From: Hydrocarboniphaga sp965279055
GTDB taxonomy: Bacteria; Pseudomonadota; Gammaproteobacteria; Nevskiales; Nevskiaceae
Length of the DNA: 64,000 bases
Assembly: GCF_965279055.1 (NCBI RefSeq)
Contig: NZ_OZ257125.1
Span: 2,728,001-2,792,000, forward strand
Reading direction: 5' to 3'
This document shows positions 27,276 to 36,225 of the stretch, piece after piece (positions within the stretch are counted from its first letter, which is position 1; each line of letters starts with the position of its first letter). Under the pieces are notes generated by a model. That model was not told where the DNA came from and did not search any database. It saw only the letters and a program-made list of their open reading frames with translations. A program made the position numbers and the translations under genes.

Positions 27276-28346
27276 TCACAGCAGGGACATCTGCCCGCCC
27301 CGCCCCGGGACCCGGAACTGGCGGTAGTCCAGCGCCGGGCCGCCTTCGAGGTAGCCATTGCGCCGGCAGGCCAGCCGGAAGCGCTGCGCGGTCAGGTTGG
27401 CGTACTCGCCGCTGCCGCGAAAGCGCGTGCCGAAGTTGGGGTCGTTGTCGCGGCCGCCGCGGACCTCCCGGACCAAGCTCATCACGTGCTCGGCTTTCAG
27501 CGGGTAGCGCTGCGCCAGCCATTCGCGGAACAGGTCCTTGACCTCGTAGGGCAGCCTCAGCATCACCCAGGACGCGTAGCGCGCACCGGCCGCGGCGGCC
27601 AGCTCCAGCACCTGGTCCATTTCGTGATCGTTGACGAATGGGATCACCGGCGAAAACATCACTCTCAGCGGTACGCCGATGTCGCCGAGCTGGCGCATGA
27701 CCCGCAGCCGCGCGCGGCCCGAGGCGGCGCGCGGCTCCAGGTCGCGCTTCAGCTCGTCGCGCATCGTCGTCAAGGCCATGCCGACACTGACCAGGTTCAG
27801 CCGCGCCATTTCGGCGAGCAGGTCCAGATCGCGCTCGATCAGCACGCCCTTGGTGATGATGCCGACCGGATGGCGGAACGCGAGCAGCGTTTCGAGGATC
27901 GAGCGCGTCACCCGGTGCTCGCGCTCGATCGGCTGATACGGATCGGTGGCGGTACCCAGCGCGATGATTTTCGGCTGGTAGCCGGGCTTGCGCAGCTCCG
28001 CGTCCAGCACTTGCGCCGCGTTGCCCTTGTAGAAAAGCTTGGTTTCGAAATCCAGGCCCGGCGACAGGTTCAGATACGAGTGCGTCGGCCGGGCAAAGCA
28101 GTAAATGCAGGCGTGCTCGCAGCCGCGATACGGGTTGATAGCCTGGTCGAAGCCGATGTCCGGCGAATCGTTGTGACTGATGATGCTGCGCGCGCGGTCC
28201 TCGCGCACTTCGATCTTCAGCCGCGGCGTTTCCTCCTCGACCAGATCCCAGTCATCGTGAAATACCTCGGTGCGCCGCGACTCGAAGCGGCCCGCCGGAT
28301 TGGATCCGGCGCCCTGGCCTTTGCGCGGACCGCTAATCGTGGCCAC
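27276..28346 (-). CDS. Radical SAM protein (PA0069/SplB-like family)
   Basis: A 356-residue radical SAM protein. The cluster-binding motif is C-E-H-A-C-I-Y-C-F-A-R (three Cys, about residues 78-86), preceded by AINPYRGC and followed by ALGTATDPYQPIER, the pattern of the Rv2578c/PA0069 group related to spore photoproduct lyase. The substrate is unknown. It stands between carA and the amidohydrolase, so it separates carA from dapB, which adjoin in Pseudomonas. Confidence 0.85.
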   Translation of the reverse strand: MATISGPRKGQGAGSNPAGRFESRRTEVFHDDWDLVEEETPRLKIEVREDRARSIISHNDSPDIGFDQAINPYRGCEHACIYCFARPTHSYLNLSPGLDFETKLFYKGNAAQVLDAELRKPGYQPKIIALGTATDPYQPIEREHRVTRSILETLLAFRHPVGIITKGVLIERDLDLLAEMARLNLVSVGMALTTMRDELKRDLEPRAASGRARLRVMRQLGDIGVPLRVMFSPVIPFVNDHEMDQVLELAAAAGARYASWVMLRLPYEVKDLFREWLAQRYPLKAEHVMSLVREVRGGRDNDPNFGTRFRGSGEYANLTAQRFRLACRRNGYLEGGPALDYRQFRVPGRGGQMSLL

Positions 28347-28373
28347 GATTACTCACATCCGCACCAACAAAAC

Positions 28374-28473
28374 CCCGTTCCCCGAGTAGCCCGCGCTTTC
28401 GCGGGCGTATCGAGGGACACAAGCGCGATGCGTCCCTCGATAAGTCCCTGCGCGACTACTTGGGAGGAACGGG
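28374..28473. repeat. Inverted repeat pair, GAGTAGC...GTATCGAGGGAC family
   Basis: Two diverged halves in inverted orientation (CCCGTTCC...GAGTAG...TATCGAGGGAC and GTCCCTCGATA...CTACTTGGGAGGAACGGG), each with its own small hairpin. It fills the gap between two genes. A close relative lies at 52938. Confidence 0.75.
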
Positions 28474-28503
28474 ATGGGCTGGTGAATTCCGACAATCGAA
28501 TTC

Positions 28504-29826
28504 TTACTTCGGATGCGCCAGCGCGTAGTCCAGCGCCAGATTGCTCAAGGCGCGCACGCCAACGCCCAGCGCGCCTTCGTCGATATGAAAACGCGGCGAA
28601 TGGTTCGCCGCCCAATCGCCCGCCGGCTGGCCCGGCGTGCGCACGCCGACGAACACGAACAGGCCCGGCACTTCGCGCGCGAAGAACGAGAAATCCTCGG
28701 CGCCGAGCATCGGCGGCACGTCGAGCACGTTGCTCTCGCCGACCACGCGCTGCATCGTCGGCAGCATCGCCTTGGTCAAGGCCGGATCGTTGTAGGTAAC
28801 GGGATAAGCGTGGTCGCTGCCGATGCTCACATCCGCCGTGGTGCCGGCGCTTTCGGCGATCTTGGTGACGGTGCGGATCACGCGCTGCTGCAGGTCCTGC
28901 TGCATCGTCGTGTCGAGCGCGCGCAGGGTGCCGCGCATGGTCACGCTGTCCGGAATGATGTTGCTGCGCACACCGCCTTCGATCTTGCCGATGGTGACGA
29001 CAACCGGCGCTGCGCTGATGTCCATCTGCCGGCTGGTGATGGTCTGCAGCCCTTCGATGATCTGCGCGCTGACCACGATCGGATCGATGCCGGCCCAGGG
29101 CCGCGCGCCATGGGTCTGCTTGCCGTGCACAACGATATTCAGATCGTCCGAGCTGGCCATCGCGCCGCCACTGCGCACTGCGAGCTGGCCGACATCCCAC
29201 TGCGAAAACAGGTGCAGGCCGAAGATCACCTCGGGCTTCGGCGCGCTGCTCATGACGCCTTCCTTGACCATCAGCTCGGCGCCGCCCTCCTCGCCTTCCG
29301 GTGCGCCTTCTTCTGCCGGCTGGAAAATCAATTTGAGCGTGCCGGGCCACTGCGCTTTGAGCCTGGATGCGACCTCGGCGACGCCGATCAGGATCGCCAT
29401 ATGGCCGTCGTGGCCGCAGGCGTGCATCACGCCGACGTCCTTGCCGTCGTAAGTGCTTTTCACTTTGGATTTGAACGGTACGTCGACTTCCTCGACCACC
29501 GGCAGGCCGTCCATGTCCGCGCGCAGCGCGACCACCGGGCCGGGCCTGCCGCCTTCGAGGACGGCAACGATGCCGTTGTGGGCGACGCCGGTCTGCACTT
29601 TCAGGCCGAGCTTCTTCAGCCGCCTGGCAACATAGGCCGCGGTGTTGACCTCACGGTTCGACAGCTCCGGATGCTGATGCAGCCAGCGCCGGTCATCGAC
29701 CAGCGTGCCGTTGATTCCGGCCGTGAGCGCATCGATCTGCGCGTGCAGATCGGCTTCGGCGGCGAGCGCCGGCAGCGAGGTTGAGGCCAGCAGCAGTCCC
29801 GTCGAAATCCAGCATCCCAGCTTCAT
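28504..29826 (-). CDS. Exported M20-family amidohydrolase
   Basis: A 440-residue metallohydrolase of the M20/amidohydrolase group (hippurate, indole-acetyl or peptide deacylases). ATG 29826 opens with a signal peptide (KLGCWISTGLLLASTSLPALAA), so the enzyme should be periplasmic. Metal ligands are visible: MHACGHDGH, the PAEEG pair, and GAEDFSFF near the end. The insert between these is the dimerisation domain. Typical length with signal peptide. The substrate cannot be told from sequence. It lies just downstream of dapB but has no known link to lysine synthesis. Confidence 0.85.
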   Translation of the reverse strand: MKLGCWISTGLLLASTSLPALAAEADLHAQIDALTAGINGTLVDDRRWLHQHPELSNREVNTAAYVARRLKKLGLKVQTGVAHNGIVAVLEGGRPGPVVALRADMDGLPVVEEVDVPFKSKVKSTYDGKDVGVMHACGHDGHMAILIGVAEVASRLKAQWPGTLKLIFQPAEEGAPEGEEGGAELMVKEGVMSSAPKPEVIFGLHLFSQWDVGQLAVRSGGAMASSDDLNIVVHGKQTHGARPWAGIDPIVVSAQIIEGLQTITSRQMDISAAPVVVTIGKIEGGVRSNIIPDSVTMRGTLRALDTTMQQDLQQRVIRTVTKIAESAGTTADVSIGSDHAYPVTYNDPALTKAMLPTMQRVVGESNVLDVPPMLGAEDFSFFAREVPGLFVFVGVRTPGQPAGDWAANHSPRFHIDEGALGVGVRALSNLALDYALAHPK

Positions 29827-29893
29827 GCGCGCGCTCCCGGTTCGAGCGCGCAGGCTCGCCGTGGCGGCCGGCGCTGTCAAACGGGGAAAAGCC

Positions 29894-30679
29894 TCAGGCG
29901 AGCACATCCTTCATCGAGTACAGCCCGGCCGGCTTGCCGCTCAGCCAGGCCGCCGCGCGCAGCGCACCGTTGGCGAAATTGGCGCGATTGCTGGCCTTGT
30001 GTGTGATCTCGACGCGCTCGCCGTCGCCGAGGAACATCACCGTGTGATCGCCGACGACATCGCCGCCGCGGATCGTCGCAAAGCCGATCGTGCCGGCCTC
30101 GCGCGCACCGGTGTGGCCCTCGCGCGCGTACACCGCGGCATCCTTCAGGCTCAGCTGCGCGCCGCGCGCGGCGGCTTCGCCTAGCATCAGCGCGGTGCCG
30201 CTGGGCGCGTCGACCTTCATCCGGTGATGCGCTTCGACCACTTCGATGTCGAAGCGGTCGCCGAGCACGCGCGCCGCGTGTTCGGCCAGCGCCAGGCAAA
30301 GGTTCACGCCGATGCTGAAATTGCCGGAGATGCACACCGGGATCTGCTGCGCAGCGAGTTCGACTTCCTCGCGCTGCTCGGGCGTGAAGCCGGTCGTGCC
30401 GATGACGATGCCGCGGCCGGCGGCGACGCATTGCTTGACTGCGGCGAGCGTGCCGTCGGGGCGGGTGAAGTCGATCAGCACGTCGAAGTTCGCGGTCTGC
30501 GCCGCGAGCTCGGCCGACAGCGCGACACCGTGCGCGATTTCCTTGCCCTGCCCCGCGGCCTCGGCGCGATCCAGCGCTGCGCCCAGCTTCAACGAGCCGT
30601 GCTGCGGCAAGGCATCGATCAGCGCGCGGCCCATGCGGCCGGCGGCGCCAAGAATCGCAATACGGACAGGGCTGGTCAT
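29894..30679 (-). CDS. dapB: 4-Hydroxy-tetrahydrodipicolinate reductase
   Basis: A 261-residue enzyme of diaminopimelate and lysine synthesis. The N-terminal Rossmann motif GAAGRMGRALI binds NAD(P)H; GTTGFTPEQ and the catalytic EAHHRMKVDAPSGTA segment with its His pair and Lys follow. Length is normal. In Pseudomonas it adjoins carA on one side and dnaJ on the other; here both junctions have been opened. Confidence 0.96.
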   Translation of the reverse strand: MTSPVRIAILGAAGRMGRALIDALPQHGSLKLGAALDRAEAAGQGKEIAHGVALSAELAAQTANFDVLIDFTRPDGTLAAVKQCVAAGRGIVIGTTGFTPEQREEVELAAQQIPVCISGNFSIGVNLCLALAEHAARVLGDRFDIEVVEAHHRMKVDAPSGTALMLGEAAARGAQLSLKDAAVYAREGHTGAREAGTIGFATIRGGDVVGDHTVMFLGDGERVEITHKASNRANFANGALRAAAWLSGKPAGLYSMKDVLA

Positions 30680-30750
30680 GTCGGGCTCCGGAAAAGGCTG
30701 CGGAGTTTAGGCAATGCCGGGGAAAGTTTCTGCCTTCGCTTGCAATCAGC

Positions 30751-30858
30751 TTCCCCGATACGACCCGTGAGTGGGCCCACTCGGGACGAACGGAGGGGCG
30801 TGATGTCCGCATCGAACAACCCCCGTTTGCTACCGAGCGCCGGTCTTCGCGGGCGTAT
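30751..30858. repeat. Degenerate repeat of the GAGTAGC/GTATCGAGGGAC family
   Basis: CACTCGGGACGAACGG and CTACCGAGCGCCGGTCTTCGCGGGCGTATC match parts of the repeats at 28374 and 52938. A 14-bp palindrome GAGTGGGCCCACTC (30769-30782) is included. Confidence 0.5.
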
Positions 30859-30876
30859 CCAGTGGCGCAACAGAAA

Positions 30877-31248
30877 TCACAGCCCGAGCTTTTTCGCCTC
30901 GACCCACAGCGCTTCCATCGCATCGAGCCGCTGCGGCGTACCGATAGCCGGCAGCGAATCCGCATGCGCGATCACATGCCCGTAACGCCGCCGGAACTTG
31001 TCGTTGGACGAGGCCAGCGCCGCGACCGGATCGACGCCGAGGTGGCGCGCGATGTTCACGGCCATGAACAGCAGATCGCCCAGCTCGTCGAGACGGCGGG
31101 CGCTGCCCTGCTCCTGCTCGACCACCTGCTGCAGCTCGAGGATTTCTTCCTGCAGCTTGGGCCACAGATCGGCGAGATTCGCCCAATCGAAACCCTGAAG
31201 CGCCGCCTCGCTTTGCAGGCGCTCGGCCTCGCGCAGCGCATCACTCAC
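30877..31248 (-). CDS. Short MazG-like nucleotide pyrophosphohydrolase
   Basis: A 123-residue all-helical protein matching one MazG domain: the metal-binding E-E-I-L-E-L motif and, 20 residues later, DELGDLLFMAVNIARHLGVDP. Full-length MazG is about twice as long with two domains; this corresponds to one of them. By family it would hydrolyse NTPs or dNTPs to monophosphates. GTG 31248 is chosen as the start because it overlaps the Nudix stop as GTGA. The pairing with a Nudix hydrolase suggests a nucleotide clean-up pair. Confidence 0.8.
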   Translation of the reverse strand: MSDALREAERLQSEAALQGFDWANLADLWPKLQEEILELQQVVEQEQGSARRLDELGDLLFMAVNIARHLGVDPVAALASSNDKFRRRYGHVIAHADSLPAIGTPQRLDAMEALWVEAKKLGL

Positions 31249-31904
31249 AGCTCGTTCACCTTGCGGCACAGATCCCAGAGCATGCCGGCGGTCGCGCCCC
31301 AGATACGGTAGTCGCCATGCTGGATTTCGTAGAACGGCAGCCGCAGCTTGCCGCGGAAGAAATGCTTTTGGGTAAACGAGGCCGGATTCAGCAGCAGCGA
31401 CAGCGGCACTTCGAACACTTGCGCGACTTCGGCGGCGTCGATGCGCAGCGCCGGCAGATCGCGGATCACGCCGACCACCGGCGTCACGCGGTAGCGCGTC
31501 ATCGTCGGGTAGTCGTCGAGATAGCCCAGCACTTCGACCTGCTGGCGCGGCAGGCCGATTTCTTCTTCAGCCTCGCGCAGCGCGGTGTCGACCGCGTCGA
31601 CGTCATCGTCGTCGCGACGCCCGCCGGGAAAGCTGATCTGACCCTTGTGATTGCGCAGCTGCTCGGAGCGCACCGTCAGCACCACGCTCGGGCCTTCGGC
31701 GCGATCGACCACCGGGACCAGCACTGCGGCGCGGCGCAAGGTCGCCAGCCATTCGCTGGAGCTGATCAGCTGGTGCATGCGCAGCGGCAGATCGAGGCGG
31801 CTCATCGGCCGGGGCTCGACGTCGGTGCTGCCGGCCAGCGCTTCGCGCAGGCGCTGCTCCCAGCCGCGTTCGCCGTGAGCGATGCGATCGGCGCTGTCGT
31901 TCAC
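31245..31904 (-). CDS. Nudix CoA pyrophosphatase (NudL-like)
   Basis: A 219-residue Nudix hydrolase of the CoA diphosphatase group. The group-specific motif LTVRSEQLRNHKGQISFPGG precedes the Nudix box GGRRDDDDVDAVDTALREAEEEIGL at about 105-130; Asp in the GX5E position is normal in this group. It would cleave CoA or acyl-CoA to phosphopantetheine and 3',5'-ADP. GTG 31904 is preferred because the upstream in-frame codons are REP sequence. It overlaps the short mazG-like gene as GTGA. Confidence 0.85.
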   Translation of the reverse strand: MNDSADRIAHGERGWEQRLREALAGSTDVEPRPMSRLDLPLRMHQLISSSEWLATLRRAAVLVPVVDRAEGPSVVLTVRSEQLRNHKGQISFPGGRRDDDDVDAVDTALREAEEEIGLPRQQVEVLGYLDDYPTMTRYRVTPVVGVIRDLPALRIDAAEVAQVFEVPLSLLLNPASFTQKHFFRGKLRLPFYEIQHGDYRIWGATAGMLWDLCRKVNEL

Positions 31905-31915
31905 AGCACGCCTTT

Positions 31916-32030
31916 CCCTCTCCCCTTGTGGGAGAGGGTGTCGCGAAGCGACCGGAGAGGGGTTGCGCGGTTGAGGCGCCCGACCCCTCTCCCGGCCCTG
32001 CGGGCCACCCTCTCCCACAAGGGGAGAGGG
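31916..32030. repeat. Inverted REP pair (CCCTCTCCC family)
   Basis: CCCTCTCCCCTTGTGGGAGAGGG and its inverted partner CCCTCTCCCACAAGGGGAGAGGG bracket the 115-bp unit, which starts 12 bp before the Nudix start codon. Confidence 0.85.
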
Positions 32031-32050
32031 GAAGCTTTTAAGATGGCGCG

Positions 32051-32329
32051 ATGGAAGATCAGCACTGGACTACGCTGCGCGAATGCGACGAGGCGGAAGC
32101 CGCAGCCAAGGGCAGCGCGTTCCGTGCGTTCAAGCGCATTGCAGCGCAATGGCGTGAGGCCCAGGATTTTCGCGTGCTGCATCACGAGGCGGATCGCGCC
32201 GTGATCGACGCCTTGCGCGAACAGCAGCGCATCTACGCCTCGACGGTGAATCTGCTGCTGCTGTCTCCGGCGCTGGCCACCGCGGTGCGCGCTCAGATGC
32301 GCCGCATGATCACGGATCCGGCGGAGTAA
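32051..32329 (+). CDS. Hypothetical protein, 92 aa
   Basis: An unrecognised, helical, Ala/Arg-rich protein. ATG 32051 lies 20 bp after the REP pair, and the 3' end overlaps the ketoacyl synthase gene by 37 bp tail to tail. The C-terminus contains a hydrophobic segment (STVNLLLLSPALATAV). Residue composition is plausible for a real gene, but there is no clear ribosome binding site. Confidence 0.5.
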   Translation: MEDQHWTTLRECDEAEAAAKGSAFRAFKRIAAQWREAQDFRVLHHEADRAVIDALREQQRIYASTVNLLLLSPALATAVRAQMRRMITDPAE

Positions 32330-33429
32330 CCGGCGCCGAAACCGCAGAGCACGCCGATGTCGCCGGGCACCAGGTCCTGCTGATACTTGTGGAATGCGAT
32401 CACCGAACCGGCCGAACTGGTATTGGCGTACTCGTCGAGGATCACCGGCGCTTCGGAGCGTTCGGCGTCGCGGCCGAGCAGCTTGCGCGTGATGTATTCG
32501 TTCATCGACAGATTGGCCTGGTGCAGCCAGAAGCGCCGGACGCCGCTGGCCTCGATGTTCAGATCGGCCAGATGCGCGGCGATCAGCTCGGACACCATCG
32601 GCACCACTTCCTTGAACACCTTGCGGCCTTCCTGACGGAACAGCACGTCGTCCCAGGGCCGCGGCGGCACTTCGGCGGAATTCAGAAAGCCGGCGTTGTT
32701 GCGGATGTTGCTGGAGAACTGCGTCTGCAGCCGCGTGCCGAGAATCTCGAAGTTGCGCTGACCTTTCGCGGTTTCGGTGAACTCGACGACCACCGCGGTG
32801 GCGGCGTCGCCGAAAATGAAATGGCAGTCGCGATTGCGGAAGTTCAGATGGCCCGAGCAGATTTCCGGGCTGATCACCAGCGCGCGCGTGGCGCTGCCGT
32901 TGCGCAGCGCGTCGACCGCGGCCTGCACGCCGAACGCGGCCGAGGCACAGGCGACATTGATGTCGTAGCCGTAACCGCCGGCGCCGAGCAGGCTTTGGAT
33001 TTCCACCGCGAGCGCCGGATAGGCGCGCTGCATGTTCGAGCAGGCCACCAGCACGCAGTCGATGTCGCTGCCCTGCAGCTTCGCCGCTTCCAGCGCCTGC
33101 TTCGCAGCGGCGACGCCCATCTCGGCCATCAGCGAGGGCTCGTCGTTGCCGCGCGTGCGGATCGTCGGCCGCATGCGCGCGGTGTCGAGCACGCCAGACT
33201 TGTTGACGACGTAGCGCGCCTGGATGCCCGAGGCCTTGACGATGAATTCCGAGCTCGACGGCGGCAGCGGATTGAGCGCGCCGGCGGCGATGTCGGCCGC
33301 ATGCTGCTCGTTGTATTCGGCGACGTAGGCGTTGTAGCAGGCGACCAGCTCGTCGTTGGAGATCGATTCGGCCGGCGTGAACAGGCCGGTGCCGCTGATG
33401 CAGACGGATTTCATCGTATGGGCCGCCAT
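32293..33429 (-). CDS. Beta-ketoacyl-ACP synthase III-like protein
   Basis: A 378-residue thiolase-fold condensing enzyme of the FabH type. The catalytic triad is visible: Cys161 in NVACASAAFG, His in WLHQANLSM and Asn in EYANTSSAG. It is longer than FabH (about 317 residues) and resembles the longer 'FabH-like' enzymes of Pseudomonas and Xanthomonas. It may start fatty-acid chains or act on a special acyl substrate. No acyl-carrier protein or fab gene is adjacent. ATG 33414 is an alternative start. Confidence 0.85.
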   Translation of the reverse strand: MAAHTMKSVCISGTGLFTPAESISNDELVACYNAYVAEYNEQHAADIAAGALNPLPPSSSEFIVKASGIQARYVVNKSGVLDTARMRPTIRTRGNDEPSLMAEMGVAAAKQALEAAKLQGSDIDCVLVACSNMQRAYPALAVEIQSLLGAGGYGYDINVACASAAFGVQAAVDALRNGSATRALVISPEICSGHLNFRNRDCHFIFGDAATAVVVEFTETAKGQRNFEILGTRLQTQFSSNIRNNAGFLNSAEVPPRPWDDVLFRQEGRKVFKEVVPMVSELIAAHLADLNIEASGVRRFWLHQANLSMNEYITRKLLGRDAERSEAPVILDEYANTSSAGSVIAFHKYQQDLVPGDIGVLCGFGAGYSAGSVIMRRI

Positions 33430-33483
33430 CTTTAGCGTTCTTGAATTGGCAACATTCTAACCGCTGAGCCGCGCAGTGCATTG

Positions 33484-33600
33484 CCCTCTCCCTTCGGGAG
33501 AGGGTGGCGCGTAGCGCCGGGTGAGGGACTGCGAGACACGAGGAAACTGCGATGCGACTGATGGGCCCTCACCCCTGCCCCTCTCCCGGAGGGGGAGGGG
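33484..33600. repeat. Inverted REP pair (CCCTCTCCC family)
   Basis: CCCTCTCCCTTCGGGAGAGGG...GGTGAGGG faces CCCTCACCCCTGCCCCTCTCCCGGAGGGGG. It fills the gap between the ketoacyl synthase start and the hydrolase end. Confidence 0.85.
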
Positions 33601-33606
33601 TTCAAC

Positions 33607-35037
33607 TCAGATCGTCGCGTAGGCGCTGGAACGCCAGCCGGCGCGGCCCATCGCTTCTTCCAGCACCTGGCGCGGCGCGGCCTCGTTGCGGATCGACAGA
33701 TGCGAGCCCTGGTACCAGGTCACCGGCACTTTCCAGTGATGCGACAGCATCACCGGGTTGCGCGGCGCGACGATGCGGTCGCCGATCGCGGCAAAGATAT
33801 GCAGGTTGCGCTCGTCGAGCTTGGGCGGCCGCGCCAGCGGCGAGACCACGCGCAGGATGTCCTGGTAGCGCTTTTCGTCGAGCCCGCGCCAGGCCAGATA
33901 ACGCTGGTGCATGGACGGCACGAAGCGCCACAGGCCGATCGCCAGGTCGACGATCGGAATGCCGGCGACGACGAAGTCCAGGCCTTCCGCGTAGCCCGCC
34001 AGCAGGCTGGCGTTGTAGCCGCCGAGGCTGATGCCGTAGACCCCGATCGCCGGGTTTTCCTCCTGCGTGCGCAGCCAGGCCAGCCAGCGGCGCAGGTCCC
34101 ACAGCGCCTGGCTCTCGGCATACAGCAAGTCGAGCAGATCGCCGTCCAGGTAATGGTCGCCGGTTCGCAGTCCGATCTTGCGCGAGCCGTGCAGCGGCAA
34201 GGTCGGCATCAGCACGTTCAGGCCCAGGTGATGATGCAGGTACTGCGGCGAAAACAGGCTGAAATCCAGCCAGGTTTCGCCCATGCGATAGCCGTGGATA
34301 CACACCAGCCAGGGCCGCGGCGCGCCCGGATGGCGCAGCACGTTGGCGACGCAGCGGTTGTTCTTCTCGTAACCCATCCACACCTGCGCGCCCGGCAGTT
34401 CCGGCGGCAGCGTGAAGCCGCTGTCGAAGCTGGCGCGCTCGTACTCGACGCCGAACAGCCGCGCCTTGTGGATCTGCACGCGCTCCGGCGGCGGCGGTTC
34501 CTTGTGGAAGGTCTCCGGGTGTTGCTGCCAGCCGTTGGCGTCGAGCATCGCCTCGAGCTTGACCGCGTCCTCGCTCATGCGCGCCGCGGTCTCGCCGCTG
34601 GGCACGCTGGCGGACGCGAGGAAGTAGCCGAGCACGGCTTCGTCCAGCGCCGCTTTCGCATCCATCTTCACATCCAGATGCAGGTCGGCCGCGCCCTCGT
34701 ACACCGGCTCATTGCGCAGCCCGGTGCGGCCGGCGACCAGGAACGAGCCGACGAACAGCAGCGCCGCGACCAGCGCTGCGCCGAAGCCATGCGCCAGGAT
34801 CAGCGGCAGCGCGAACAGCACGCCGACCAGCGAGCCCAGGCTCATGTACGCGGTCACGCGCGGATCGCCCGGCATCATCAGCAAGGCCACGCCGGAAGCC
34901 AGCACCAGCGTTCCCGGAATGCCGGCGAAGACCCACCACAGAAAGCCTTCGTGCGAAACCAGCGCGTACAGGCCGGCGAGCAGCGGAATCAGCGCCATCC
35001 ACTCCCATTGACGCGGTGCCGCTATTTGCATCGACAT
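33607..35037 (-). CDS. Membrane-anchored alpha/beta hydrolase
   Basis: A 476-residue protein. Residues 12-105 hold four hydrophobic segments that should be membrane helices. The remainder is an alpha/beta hydrolase: oxyanion region CIHGYRMGE near 240, nucleophile Ser in GISLGGYNA, and a late Asp (GDRIVAPRN) and His (QGSHLSIRNE) completing the triad. Substrate unknown; an esterase or lipase activity is likely. Two small genes lie upstream in the same direction. Confidence 0.8.
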   Translation of the reverse strand: MSMQIAAPRQWEWMALIPLLAGLYALVSHEGFLWWVFAGIPGTLVLASGVALLMMPGDPRVTAYMSLGSLVGVLFALPLILAHGFGAALVAALLFVGSFLVAGRTGLRNEPVYEGAADLHLDVKMDAKAALDEAVLGYFLASASVPSGETAARMSEDAVKLEAMLDANGWQQHPETFHKEPPPPERVQIHKARLFGVEYERASFDSGFTLPPELPGAQVWMGYEKNNRCVANVLRHPGAPRPWLVCIHGYRMGETWLDFSLFSPQYLHHHLGLNVLMPTLPLHGSRKIGLRTGDHYLDGDLLDLLYAESQALWDLRRWLAWLRTQEENPAIGVYGISLGGYNASLLAGYAEGLDFVVAGIPIVDLAIGLWRFVPSMHQRYLAWRGLDEKRYQDILRVVSPLARPPKLDERNLHIFAAIGDRIVAPRNPVMLSHHWKVPVTWYQGSHLSIRNEAAPRQVLEEAMGRAGWRSSAYATI

Positions 35038-35067
35038 GAAGCCTCCGCAGAACGAACCAATTGAGCG

Positions 35068-35364
35068 TTACGCGAACACACGCGTCAGCACCAGGCCGGC
35101 CGGCGCCAGCGACACCAGCACCAGGCCCTGCGCCGGCCAGCGCCAGTTGCGGCCGCGCAGCAGCATGAAAAATACGCCGAGAAATGCCAGGCCCACGCCG
35201 GTGAAGATCGCGGTACTCCACAGCAGCATCGGCAGCTGCTTGACCAGCGCCGGCGACATGTCGAGCACGAAGCCGTAGAGGATGCAGACCACCGCCTGCA
35301 CCAGGCCCATGGTCAGGCCCAGGCAGGCGATCGAGGCATCGATGATCATCAACAGCGTCTTCAT
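35068..35364 (-). CDS. Small membrane protein, 98 aa
   Basis: Three predicted membrane helices (about 3-30, 45-68, 77-97) with short loops and no recognised motif. ATG 35364 overlaps the upstream stop as ATGA, and the hydrolase gene begins 30 bp downstream, so it probably belongs to a three-gene unit with the membrane hydrolase. Confidence 0.7.
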   Translation of the reverse strand: MKTLLMIIDASIACLGLTMGLVQAVVCILYGFVLDMSPALVKQLPMLLWSTAIFTGVGLAFLGVFFMLLRGRNWRWPAQGLVLVSLAPAGLVLTRVFA

Positions 35365-35654
35365 TTCGTTTTTTTCTTCCGGCGGCCTACGCCGCCCACG
35401 AGTTTGAAAATCGGCACCAGCTCGGACGCAACTTTCGGTTGCATCGCGGCGGCCTTGAACAACAGTCTGGAAAAGCCGCGCAGGATCTTGTCACGCGACT
35501 CGAACACCGTTCCGACCAGCGGGATCGCGCGATCGTTCATCACGGTGACACGGTCTTCCGGCTCGTCACCGAAACGGAAAGCGACCGTGAGCTTGATGTC
35601 CAGCGGCTCCTTGCGGCGTTTTGCAGCGGCGTTGCGGCGGGCTTTGGCTATCAT
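35361..35654 (-). CDS. Hypothetical protein, 97 aa
   Basis: An unrecognised small protein with basic ends (KARRNAAAKRRK and GRRKKKTK) and a central beta-rich part containing DRVTVMNDRAIPLVGTVFESRDK. It starts a minus-strand unit with the small membrane protein (ATGA overlap), and is divergent from the hydrolase at 35695. The basic tails could contact nucleic acid or phospholipid. Confidence 0.6.
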   Translation of the reverse strand: MIAKARRNAAAKRRKEPLDIKLTVAFRFGDEPEDRVTVMNDRAIPLVGTVFESRDKILRGFSRLLFKAAAMQPKVASELVPIFKLVGGVGRRKKKTK

Positions 35655-35694
35655 GGTCGCCGCTCCTCATCCTCAGCTCTACCCCACCAGGCTC

Positions 35695-36225
35695 ATGACT
35701 CCCGACAAGCTGGTCTGTTTCGCCCATGGCAAGGAAAGCGGTCCCTGGGGGATCAAGATCAACCATCTGGCGACGATCGCGCGGGCGCGCGGCTTCGACG
35801 TGATCAGTCCGGATTATAGTCACACGCATGATCCGCGGCAGCGCGTGGCCCAGCTGCATACGCTCGCCCCCGCCGCGCGTACCCTGGTGCTGGCCGGTTC
35901 GAGCATGGGTGGCTACGTCTCGGCCCAGGCCTGCGTCGCGCTGAAACCCGCGGCGCTGTTCCTGATGGCGCCGGCGCTGTACTTCCCCCAGTACGACGAG
36001 GAGCCCGAGGGCATCCCGACGCTGTGCTCGGTGGTCCATGGCTGGGACGACGAGATCGTGCCGCGCGAGCGGGCGCTGCGCTTCGCCGAGCGCCACCGCG
36101 CCGCATTGCACCTGCTAGCCTCCGATCACTCGCTCAACGACCGCCTGCCCGAACTCGGCGTGCTGTTCGCCGACCTGCTGGACCGCGCGCTGCAGACCAC
36201 CCAGGGCTTACACTCGTCGCCATGA
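35695..36225 (+). CDS. Small alpha/beta hydrolase (YqiA-like)
   Basis: A 176-residue alpha/beta hydrolase. The oxyanion segment FAHGKESGPWG is near the N-terminus, the nucleophile Ser in AGSSMGGYVS about residue 66, Asp in HGWDDEIVP and His in ASDHSLNDR. Size and motif order match small YqiA/dienelactone-type esterases. ATG 35695 fits the domain; ATG 35653 would add a tail that overlaps the divergent gene. It is coupled to the next gene by ATGA. Confidence 0.8.
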   Translation: MTPDKLVCFAHGKESGPWGIKINHLATIARARGFDVISPDYSHTHDPRQRVAQLHTLAPAARTLVLAGSSMGGYVSAQACVALKPAALFLMAPALYFPQYDEEPEGIPTLCSVVHGWDDEIVPRERALRFAERHRAALHLLASDHSLNDRLPELGVLFADLLDRALQTTQGLHSSP

